Shown here piece by piece: positions 46,646-56,363 of a stretch of DNA of 64,000 bases. Location of the stretch: positions 310,001 to 374,000 of the forward strand of contig JAKJXP020000010.1 of assembly GCA_022225965.2 (NCBI GenBank), in the 5' to 3' direction. Under the pieces are notes generated by a model that was given only the letters and a program-made list of their open reading frames with translations, made no database searches and was not told the DNA's origin. Both the position numbers and the translations under genes were made by a program. How positions within the stretch are numbered: the first letter of the stretch is position 1; each line of letters opens with the position of its first letter. Origin of the DNA: Diatrype stigma. Lineage: Eukaryota > Ascomycota > Sordariomycetes > Xylariales > Diatrypaceae.

Positions 46646-48210
46646 ATGGCACTAGACGGAATGAAAACCCATCTCGATGGGATACTACAAGCTCATGTCG
46701 GACCGGCAGGCGTCACGGTCGACAAGGACAAGCTTCACGTAGCTGGTTTCGTGGTCGTAGACCGAAATGGTATGCTAGCCCCGGCCTCGAGGCCAAAGAA
46801 TGAGAGCTGGTAACTAGCTGACGGCAGAAACACCACTTCCAAGACGTGCTATACTCTGGGGCAGCTGGTCACCTGCGCTTTGAGCCCGAGTCCGAGAAGT
46901 ACACCGTAGACTCTATCTCGTGGGCAGCTTCCATGACGAAGCTGATTACGGCCGTCTGCCTACTGCAGCTCGTGGACAAAGGGCTCATCAGCCTCGACGA
47001 AGATGTCAGATCGCATCTTCCCCTAGTGAAGGAGATGCAGGTCTTGACGGCCCCCGACGAGACCGGGAAGCCCCCCGGCCTGAAGGAGAACGAGACGCCC
47101 CTCACCTTAAGGTACCTGCGTACAATAGCAGCGCACTGCGGGATTTACTAGCGTACGAAGTGATATCCCATCATCTATGAATCTGACAAGTCAACCAATA
47201 GGCATCTCCTCACGCACACGTCGGGGTTAGCATACCCCAGACTGGACCCTCTCCTGACCGAGTGGACGCTGGCAACGGCAGGCAAGCTACCGTCGCACAG
47301 CGACCTCCGGGACCTGCAATCCTACGCCACGCCCCTGGCGTCCGCGCCGGGCGAGAGCTGGAAGTACGGGACGAGCTACGACTGGGCGGGCCAGCTGCTG
47401 GAGAAAGTCACGGGGCAGCGCCTGGGCGCGTACATGGGCGAGCACATCTTCGACCCGCTGGGCATGGCGTCGACGAGCTTCCGGCCCGCGGACGACGTCC
47501 CGGGCGCGGCGGCGCGGATGACGGCGGTGGGCACGCGATCGTCGCCCGGGGACGGCGGCGATGGCGACCAGACGCTGGGCCTCCTGACCGGCTTCTCGCG
47601 CGACCCCAAGGAGGGCGAGATCGACAGCGGCGGCGCCGGCCTGTTCGGCTCGCCCGCCGACTACGCCCGGCTCCTGCAGGCCGTGCTCCGCGAGGGCCGG
47701 CTGCTGAGCCGCGAGATCACCGACGAGATGTTCCGCCCGCAGCTGGACGCGCGGACGCGGGCCGCGCTCGTCAAGCACGCCGTCGATATGCCCCTCATGA
47801 TGATGCCCGAGCTGGACGCGGCGACCACGCCGATCGATCACGGATTGGCGGGCGTGCTGAATACGCAGGACGTCCCGGGTAAGCGGCGCGGGGGGAGCAT
47901 GGCGTGGGGTGGCATGCTGAATAGTCGTTGGGTAAGTGGGAGGAGGTCCCCCCTTTTTTCTTTTTTCTTCCCCCCTTCCCCCCTTAGACTGCCCCTGCCC
48001 CTATATGCATTGCATAGATTGATCGAAAGCGAGAGGGAAACGAAAGGAAACCAACTGTTATTAACATTGCCATTGTAGTGGATCGATCGCGAGACTGGCA
48101 TTGCGGGCGTCTTTTTCACGTCCGTCTATCCCACTGGAGACCCGGTGGTCCAGAAGGTGTATAATGAGCTGGAAGAGGCGGTTTATAGCCAGCTCTTGAA
48201 GAAGCAGTAG
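46646..48210 (+). CDS. Serine beta-lactamase/transesterase-like protein (LovD/EstB type)
   Basis: Penicillin-binding-protein fold hydrolase or acyltransferase. Four exons, 46646-46769, 46844-47111, 47202-47931 and 48079-48210, give 417 residues. The nucleophile motif S-x-x-K is SMTK in SWAASMTKLITAVCLLQL; then LRHLLTHTSGLAYP spans intron 2. YGTSYDWAGQLLEKVTG supplies the Tyr motif. GGSMAWGGMLNSRW-WIDRETGIAGVFFTSVYP spans intron 3 and matches the end of the family. I chose acceptor CCAAG at 46843 for intron 1 because it alone gives VVDRN-DVLYSGAAG in frame; the CAG twelve bases earlier would break it. Upstream in-frame codons lack an ATG. Natural substrate unknown; no secretion signal and no biosynthetic genes nearby. 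Confidence 0.9.
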
Positions 48211-49416
48211 TCTCTTTTAGGGCCAGGCTATGCTGTTAAAGTTCAGAACACAGAAAACATAAAGTCAGTTTCGTCCCTTCAGTCGCTGGCGTCTACCTGC
48301 TGTCAACCTATACCTGCTTCGTACATGTGGTTATTTCGAGCTCTAAGTGTATTTACCCGCAAGTGATAGAGCTATGCAGATAGATGTTACTCGATCAACG
48401 CATTCATTACCCAGGGACCTTCAGTTACGATGAAATTAGGTACTTGCATATGGAGGTCAAAATATAGAAACTAAATATAGAAACTAAACAACTTCCAAGT
48501 ACAACCTACAAGGAATGGTCGTAGTTAAGCCCAATATGTTGAGCATGAAGTTATTTCAGTGAAATATGCGAGTTGGTACCACTTTACGCGCAACACGTCA
48601 CAATCAGACCCCGCACCCTATTAGTTTAGGTAGCCCAACGCGTGCTACTGATCATTGATCCGCTGAAACGGGTCCCTGCTGTTGCTTAGATATCCGATAA
48701 CCGGAAGTCGGATGGATTATTAAGAATTACCTACTACCTACCTTAGTACTTACCTACCAACATGCAATCATCATACCTAGCAGCTGCCTAGCAGCCTAGA
48801 TGTCAGGGACCTATTGTAGTTGCTAGGTGATAATACTAGGTACCTAGAGCTAGGTACCTAGAATCAGGCCTTTGCCAGGTGAACCGCCCTGGCAGCCACG
48901 ACACCAGTGAGACCTGGACATGTAGAACTGGCTGACTGCCAACTGCGGACAGGGGGCCAGGCATTGGGTTTAATTGATCCTGGCCGTGTTTTTCACGCGC
49001 TAAGTGGGCTTGAACGCGCTTTCACGTAAAAACGGCGCGTCTTTGCATATAAGAACCCGAAACTTCCTTTTTGCTGTGGCATCCCATCCCAATCTTCCAC
49101 TCAATACCACCAAACCACAGCAGCACAGACGGCACAGCACAGCAGAGCAGGCCGGCCCGGAATAATAGACACGACACGATACGATACCCATTACCTTTCT
49201 TCTTCCTGCATCTACTTCCTATTTCGGTCCTCTTCTTCCACACTTCACATACCTACTCTACTTCACACGGGCTGCTGTGATACCTGCACAGACAACCTCC
49301 CATTGTAAATCATTTTATTCGTGCACATCCGTCCAGACTTTTCTTCAACCCCACCATCCCACCATCCCCCTATCCACTTCCACGGGCCATCCTATACCCC
49401 GTGTCCCTTCGCCAGC
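48211..49416. other. Intergenic region with the RNR1 promoter
   Basis: 3' flank of the beta-lactamase-like gene, CTAGGTA-type repeats near 48740-48860, then the RNR1 promoter and a CT/CA-rich leader from about 49080. Confidence 0.65.
48995..49040. promoter_or_regulatory. Cluster of three MCB/E2F-like sites upstream of RNR1
   Basis: ACGCGC occurs at 48995-49000 and 49014-49019, and inverted (GCGCGT) at 49035-49040. The first lies in TTTTTCACGCGC. The sites are ~380-420 bases before the RNR1 ATG and just upstream of a CATATAAG TATA-like element at 49046-49053. In yeasts, MBF binds ACGCGN to drive S-phase expression of ribonucleotide reductase, so cell-cycle control is the likely role. This is an inference. 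Confidence 0.6.
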
Positions 49417-52380
49417 ATGTATGTCAAGAAGCGTGGTATGTTCAGTCCTGCCCTCGCAACGTAATGTGATAATAAGCCACGAGTGACTAAGAAATTCCAT
49501 AGACGGACGCCAGGAGCGTGTTCAGTTCGATAAGATCACAGCTCGTGTCTCAAGATTGTGTTACGGTCTAGATGCCGACCATGTCGACCCTGTTGCCATT
49601 ACTCAGAAGGTCATCTCCGGTGTCTACGGAGGTGTCACCACGGTGCAGCTGGACGATCTCGTAAGTCCTCAAGGTCTTCTACAGACTACTATGCTACAGG
49701 CTACTACGTGTTACTTGGTGTTACCATGGCTGACTCTCCTACTCTACATAGGCAGCCGAGACCGCCGCCTACATGACTGTCACACATCCCGATTATGCCA
49801 TCCTAGCCGCCCGTATTGCTGTTTCCAACCTACACAAGCAGACCAAGAAGCAATGGTCCGCTGTCGTCAGCGACCTATACCACTATGTGAACCCCAAGAA
49901 CAACAAGCTCTCACCCATGATCTCTCAGCAGACGTACGAGTGTGTCATGAAACACAAGGAGGAGCTTGATTCTGCCATTGTCTACGACCGAGATTTCAAC
50001 TACCAGTATTTCGGTTTCAAGACTTTGGAACGATCATACCTCCTCAAGCTCGATGGCAAGATTGTCGAGAGACCGCAGCACATGATCATGCGTGTTGCTG
50101 TTGGTATTTGGGGTGATGATGTCGAGAAAGTCATCGATACCTATAACCTCATGTCCATGAAGTATTTCACGCATGCCTCCCCAACGCTGTTCAACGCTGG
50201 CACCCCCCAGCCCCAGCTCTCGTCTTGCTTCCTTGTCGACATGAAGGATGACAGCATTGATGGTATCTACGATACCCTCAAGACCTGCGCCATGATCTCC
50301 AAGATGGCTGGCGGTATTGGTCTGAACGTCCACCGGATCCGTGCCACTGGTTCCTATATTGCCGGCACCAACGGCACTTCGAACGGCATCGTTCCTATGC
50401 TGCGTGTCTTCAATAACACTGCAAGATACGTTGACCAGGGCGGCAACAAGCGGCCGGGTGCTTTTGCCATCTACCTGGAGCCGTGGCACTCGGATGTCTT
50501 CGAGTTCCTTGATCTCCGCAAGAACCACGGTAAGGAGGAAGTCCGTGCGCGCGACCTGTTCCTTGCCTTATGGATCCCTGATCTCTTCATGAAGCGTGTC
50601 GAGAAGAACGGCGAGTGGACTCTGATGTGCCCTAACGAGTGCCCTGGTCTCGCCGATGTCTACGGCGATGAGTTTGAGGCTCTGTATGAGAAGTACGAAG
50701 CTGAGGGTCGTGGTCGCCAGAAGGTCAAGGCTCAGAAGCTGTGGTATGCCATTCTGGAGGCACAGACCGAGACTGGCAACCCCTTCATGCTCTACAAGGA
50801 TCATGCCAACCGCAAGAGCAACCAGAAGAACCTGGGCACTATTCGCAGCTCTAACCTCTGCACTGAGATTATCGAGTACTGCGCGCCGGACGAGGTTGCT
50901 GTCTGCAACTTGGCCTCCATCTCGCTGCCATCTTTCGTTGACTACAACAACAGTGTCTACGACTTCCAAAAGTTGCACGAGGTCACTCAATTGGTTGTCC
51001 GCAATCTGAACAAAATCATCGATGTCAACCACTACCCCGTCATTGAAGCACGTAATAGCAACATGCGACACCGTCCGATTGGTCTTGGTGTCCAAGGTCT
51101 TGCTGATGCTTTCCTGGCCCTCCGCATGCCTTTCGAGTCTCCTGAAGCTAGACAGCTCAACAAGCAGATCTTCGAGACCATGTACCATGCTGCCTTGACC
51201 GCCTCGATGGAGATCGCTAAAGTTGAAGGCCCTTACTCTACCTACGAAGGCTCGCCCGTCTCCCAGGGCATCCTTCAATACGACATGTGGAACGTCACTC
51301 CTTCCGACCTCTGGGACTGGACTTCCCTCAAGGAGCAGATCCAGCAGCACGGTGTCCGCAACAGTTTGTTGATGGCTCCCATGCCGACTGCCAGTACATC
51401 CCAGATTCTGGGCAACAACGAGTGCTTTGAGCCCTACACCTCCAACATCTATCAACGCCGTGTGCTCGCTGGCGAGTTCCAAGTCGTCAACCCCTGGTTG
51501 CTTAAGGATCTCGTTGACATGGGTCTGTGGTCTGACAACATGAAGAACCGCATCATCGCCGAGGGCGGTTCAATCCAGAACATTCCTAACATCCCCGCCG
51601 ATGTCAAGGCTCTTTACAAGACAGTCTGGGAGATCTCCCAGCGGACGGTTGTCCAGATGGCTGCTGACCGTGGTGCTTTCATTGATCAGAGTCAGTCTCT
51701 CAACATCCACATGAGAGATCCTACTATGGGCAAAATCACCAGTATGCACTTCGCGGGCTGGAAGCTAGGTCTCAAGACGGGCATGTACTACCTACGTACA
51801 CAGTCTGCTGCACAGCCTATCCAGTTCACCGTCGACCAAGAAGCGCTGAAGGTTGCCGACTCACCATCATCAAGGGTCGGCGCCCTTAAGAAGCGAGCCC
51901 CGCCATCGGGCAGCTACACTTCCACACACTCTCCTCCGGCCGCGAAGCCCATGTATGCCAAGCCGGAGAGCTCGAACAGCAGCCTCAGCGCCGCCGGTCC
52001 AAATGGCGTCCCAACCCCCAGCACAACACCCCCGCCTGTGAAGGAAGTCAAAGCACCTCGGCCCACGGCATCTCCGTCAAAGGCCCCCGCTTTTCAGGCG
52101 GACGTCGATGAGGGTGAGAGTCCTAAGGCTCTGCCCACCGAGCCAACCGAGACCCCCAAGGCAGAGGAGCTGCCAGACCCAGCTCTCGAAGGAGCCAAGT
52201 CACCATCGCAAGATGAGGATAAGGCGGAGAAGAGCAAGGAACGCGAGTTCGACATCTATGCCGATGCCGTTTTAGCATGTAAGTTCCACCTATGATGACC
52301 TGTTACCTGTATCATGTCACTGACAATTTTTCATAGGCAGCATTGAGAACCCCGAGTCCTGCGTGATGTGCAGCGGCTAA
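49417..52380 (+). CDS. RNR1: Ribonucleotide reductase large subunit (R1, class Ia)
   Basis: Reduces ribonucleoside diphosphates to deoxy forms; the catalytic and allosteric subunit. Four exons, 49417-49435, 49503-49660, 49752-52278 and 52337-52380, give 915 residues. The start [22 protein letters not shown] is the ATP-cone. Active-site residues match yeast/human numbering: Cys218 in SSCFLVDM, Asn427/Cys429/Glu431 in [11 protein letters not shown], and Cys444 in AVCNLAS. The radical-path pair Tyr738-Tyr739 is in TGMYYLRT. A ~130-residue Pro/Ser-rich linker leads to the redox tail, which is encoded largely on the last 44-nt exon ([13 protein letters not shown], the Cys pair). Codon use is more biased than in neighbours, as expected of a highly expressed gene. 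Confidence 0.97.
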
Positions 52381-53172
52381 GCTAACATGCGCCTGCATGC
52401 TTAAGTGCCCAATAAGAAATATGGATAATGATACGTGATGGTTGACGGTTGCGATGATGGGCTGATGAACGATGGATGGGCACAATATTACGATGGATCA
52501 CTACTACTACAACTACTACAACTGCATATTACTTGAGGAGCTGTTCCCTTGTATGCCTGGCGCATTTTATTGGGAGCTGAGTGGCTCTTATGGTCGCAAG
52601 GGGCCTCTGGAGAGAGGAGGCAAAGAGACCACACGACGGTGTTTGGGGCTATCCATTTGATTACTCGTTTGTGTGCTGGGGACTGGTTTATTTGAACACC
52701 CAGCTTTGGCCATTGCCGCACGGGAGGCAGAGTAGGTTAGACGACGTATTTCGTCTGATAATTTATTTTCTCGTTAATTCAAACTTGAGTAGTGACGAAC
52801 GTGCTATAGTCCCAGTGTGTTAGAACATCTGGTGTCTCCTAGGTAGGAACAGGGGGGCTAGTACGTAAAATCAACCATCTGCTTTGTAGAACAGGAACCC
52901 CCCTTTCTTTGTTACTCTCCTATTCTTTATTGCCACTACGTTCACGTGTCTCGGGGATCAAACATATCAACATATACTGTATCACGCAGTGGTATAATCT
53001 GATACAGGCCAATATGGGCGTTCCTCAGTTTAAAGGAATATTCTATAACTGGAATTATATACCAGCATCCAACTAATACAACATGAAGGTAAATAAGTAC
53101 ACATCTCAACATCCGCCTTTTCCCCTTTACTATATACTTCTCCCCCCCCCCCCCCACTTTCCACCCAATCAC
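52381..53172. other. Convergent 3' intergenic region
   Basis: 3' flanks of RNR1 and the minus-strand gene. A run of about 14 C is at 53142-53155. No gene seen. Confidence 0.6.
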
Positions 53173-54684
53173 TCACCCAGTCTCACACCCCTCATACATG
53201 CCCCCCGCCGGCAGCGCCGGCCGCCTCGGGGCGTAGTAGTCGCCGTCGCGGCAGTACAGGGTGGCGAGGGGATCGACGACGGGGGCCACGGCCTCGGGGC
53301 CGCCGGCGCGCGTGAAGGCGAGCTTCATGGGGAACTGCCAGCGGTAGTCCCAAGGGGCAGGGAGGCGCAGGTACGGCACGGAGAAGACGGTGTTGGGGTA
53401 CCGCAGGGCCACGAGGGCCACGACCAGCTCCTCGCGCCCGACGTAGAAACTCTTGCCGTTACCGCTATCGCCATTGCCACCCGCGCGGTCCATCTCGTCC
53501 ACCGTCCGCATGAACCGCGCCGCGTAGTTCAGGAACCCCAGCGAGCTGCCCACGATCACCTGCGCGATAAACTGCCGCCCGCGCCACGTCCGCCGCGGGT
53601 CCGCCCACCACCGCGGCTCCTCACCGCCGTCGGCCGTCGGACACCCCCCCGCGTGCCGGTGCGTGTACTCGCCCATGACGACGCCGGAGTCGCCCGACGC
53701 GCCCGCGATCGCGCGGTCGAACTTGGCCGGGTCGAGGCAGCCGCCGCTTTCGCCATCGCCATCGCCAGCACCAGCAGCTGAACGGAAGAGATCGCCCCAC
53801 GGCTCGCCGCCCTCGTCCTTCGGCCCGTCGTCGAACAGGAAGCCCGCGTCGGCGTACATCCAGCGCGTGGAGCCGAACGGGTTGCGCATGACGGCGTCGT
53901 ACATGACGAAGGCCTTGGCGTTGCACACGGCGCTGTGGTGCGGGTGGTTGTACCTCGGCTCGGGGCGCAGGTCTCCCGCATCGCCGTCGCCGTACCCGTC
54001 GAACCACGCGAACAGCGCCGGCTGCAGCAGCGCGAAGCTGGCCCGCTGGTGCGCGTTGCTCGGCATGTCCCAGGGCGTGGCCCAGTCGTCGACGACGCGC
54101 CAGTGCGGATCGCCTGCCGGCCGCATGGCCTCGACCTCGGCGCGCAGCTCCGGCGGCACGTACACGAGGGTCTGCTCGCCCAGGCGCGCGATGCGCCCCA
54201 GCCGCCGCAGGTACGACGCCCGCTGGTGGATGGGGCGGACGCCGGCCGCGGCGACGTGCTCGTCCGGGCGCGGGTAGAAGAGCACCACGATGGTTGGGGC
54301 GTCGGGGCGCAGGGGCGGGATGGTCGGCGTGGTGCGGTAGATGAGGGGGTCTTCTTTGTTGCTGCTAGAGGAAGAGGAGAAGAAGTCGCGCCGCCACTCG
54401 GCGACCTCGCGACTGAAGGGGTGCTGGCTGCCGTACGAGTGCGCGTACGAGCGCAGGTAGTCGCGCGCGTCGTGCCAGGGCTTGAGCGTGGCGCCGCCGT
54501 GCGGGTCCTCGCCGAACGTGAAGAGCGGCTCGTCTATCGGGGTGATGTCCCGCCGCGGGGCGCGGAGGTACCGCTCCCGGTACGAGAGGCCGCTATCATC
54601 CCCCTGTGGGAGGGGAGTGGGAGTCGGAGTGGCTTGCTGCGCGTCTCCTGGAGCTGGAGCGGAAGAAGGGGAAGTAGAAGACAT
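53173..54684 (-). CDS. Putative glycosyltransferase, HtrL/YibB (WlaTC)-like
   Basis: Single exon, 503 residues, GC-rich. A central stretch APTIVVLFYPRPDEHVAAAG, then LGRIARLGEQTLVYVPPEL, and later YNHPHHSAVCNAKAFVMYDA-VMRNPFGSTRWMYADAGFL follow the layout of HtrL/YibB proteins, where an N-x-K...NPFG...DAG pattern leads to a DxG-type sugar-nucleotide site. After it come VVMGEYTHRHAGG and QFIAQVIVGSSLGFLNYAAR, plausible acceptor-site helices. There is no signal peptide or membrane anchor at the N-terminus, which is Pro/Thr-rich. The family call rests on pattern memory and could be wrong; the reading frame itself is secure. Confidence 0.7.
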   Translation of the reverse strand: MSSTSPSSAPAPGDAQQATPTPTPLPQGDDSGLSYRERYLRAPRRDITPIDEPLFTFGEDPHGGATLKPWHDARDYLRSYAHSYGSQHPFSREVAEWRRDFFSSSSSSNKEDPLIYRTTPTIPPLRPDAPTIVVLFYPRPDEHVAAAGVRPIHQRASYLRRLGRIARLGEQTLVYVPPELRAEVEAMRPAGDPHWRVVDDWATPWDMPSNAHQRASFALLQPALFAWFDGYGDGDAGDLRPEPRYNHPHHSAVCNAKAFVMYDAVMRNPFGSTRWMYADAGFLFDDGPKDEGGEPWGDLFRSAAGAGDGDGESGGCLDPAKFDRAIAGASGDSGVVMGEYTHRHAGGCPTADGGEEPRWWADPRRTWRGRQFIAQVIVGSSLGFLNYAARFMRTVDEMDRAGGNGDSGNGKSFYVGREELVVALVALRYPNTVFSVPYLRLPAPWDYRWQFPMKLAFTRAGGPEAVAPVVDPLATLYCRDGDYYAPRRPALPAGGMYEGCETG

Positions 54685-56363
54685 TGTTTATTTCATCTAA
54701 TGTCCGGGGCTTGCAGTATAGTTACCTTTATGGAGAAGATGATACGAAGGCAAGGTTGTCTGGAGAGCCATAACCAGCTGGGAGTGAAAGCCCGCCATGC
54801 GCCTTGTATATATATGCATCATGTAACTACAGGTCAAGATGATTTTCGTGGTGAGACCGTTTGGATTCAGAACGTTGTTTTGCGAATAAACAGCGGTATA
54901 GGGGGGTGATTGATGTTAAAGAGCCTGTTTGTCGTTATGGCTTCGTAGGCTTCGTAGGCTATAGAAGGTGTTTTAGTACCGCATACCTACTTATGCCGCC
55001 CCTTTGTCCTTAAGGACTCAGGGGAGTTGATCCCCCAACACACCCCGGCTAGAAACGGTTACTATGTCTGAACAAAGACCGGGCTAACATGAGATGAGGG
55101 AGGATGCGATAACAGTATCTTCGAGGATTATCCCACATGTACTTGTAATCATACGGTGACGTACAGATATGGAGATGTGAATATGTGGCTCAATGTTTTT
55201 TGTTTCTTTACTGCCTATATCGGTCATCTCGAGCTACGTATAGAGTACGAGAATGAAGTTGTCCTTATCTGCTCAGTCTACCAAGTCCACCATTCAGCTT
55301 CCAGGGGTATGTCTTGTATTCCTTTACAAGTGCTTGGACGGCTAGTGTAGGTGTAGTCCTGCCCGCCTCGCAAGCCTCGTTCCAGGCACACACTCCCAAT
55401 ATCGTTCCACACAAATACCAGAGACCTAGGGAACTCGAAGAAAACCCTTCCAGATATCGGAAACAGGAAACAAAAGCAATGTGAAAAACTCCATTTGATG
55501 CACGCTAGATTCTGACATGACATGATATGGGATCTCTATCAGCAAGGCGACAACGACAGGCGCCCGCGAGGGGGGAATCAGACAAGTAATAACAGCAAAA
55601 CGAAGAGACCGCGCTCAAAACACAGATGTTGCCACCCCATATGCTGCACAAAAAGGATGTCGTACTCCTGGTCCAATGAAAAAGAGAGGGGTTATGTCCG
55701 TTTCCTTCCTTGCCATTGTCGTCAGGCAACCACCGTCCACTTTTTTGAAGGGTATAAATCCTGTTTCATCTACCATTAGAGAACAGCCCGGTTATCCACC
55801 ATTAGCCGTCTTTGCCGCCTAGTAATATTCCTCCCATATAGAAGTGACGAAGAATTGCAAAGGCGGTGGGCATACGAGATCACTCAGCCATCGAGAAGAT
55901 AGGGTGAGAACACCAGGACTCCCATCGCTGATCCCGTGAGGCCTGACAGCTCGAGGCAATTTCGTATCATCCATAATTCGTAGCAAGACCTGCTTTGGTT
56001 CGTGAGGCCCTCGAGGTTCCAGCTCCTTGCAAATTATTCATTTCTCGTCCATACATTGTGCCGTTCTCTCCCAGCCTTCATATCGCTTAATTCACCATAA
56101 TGGTATTCTACATGGTGACCCCAGAGTTGTAATTCGTCCGAGTATGTCTAGCTCGCCAGCAGGGTTGGACTCAAAGCTTGAAGTAGTAGTACAGAAACCC
56201 CGATCGATTCCTCACGATCTTGTGACTTGATCGTATGGTGATCCTTCTTGCCCTTGATTGTTGGGAGGTGAGATTTCGGGGTCGTGTAATAAGGCGAGAG
56301 GAGGTTAGGAACCTCTGTGGTAAACCTTGGGCACCCGGATTGTGTCTGTAAACGAGCTGTATT
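54685..56363. other. Intergenic region between two minus-strand genes
   Basis: Promoter of the putative glycosyltransferase and 3' flank of the kinase gene, 1.7 kb. A TATATATATG element is at about 54807-54816. Short ORFs only, none supported. Confidence 0.55.
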
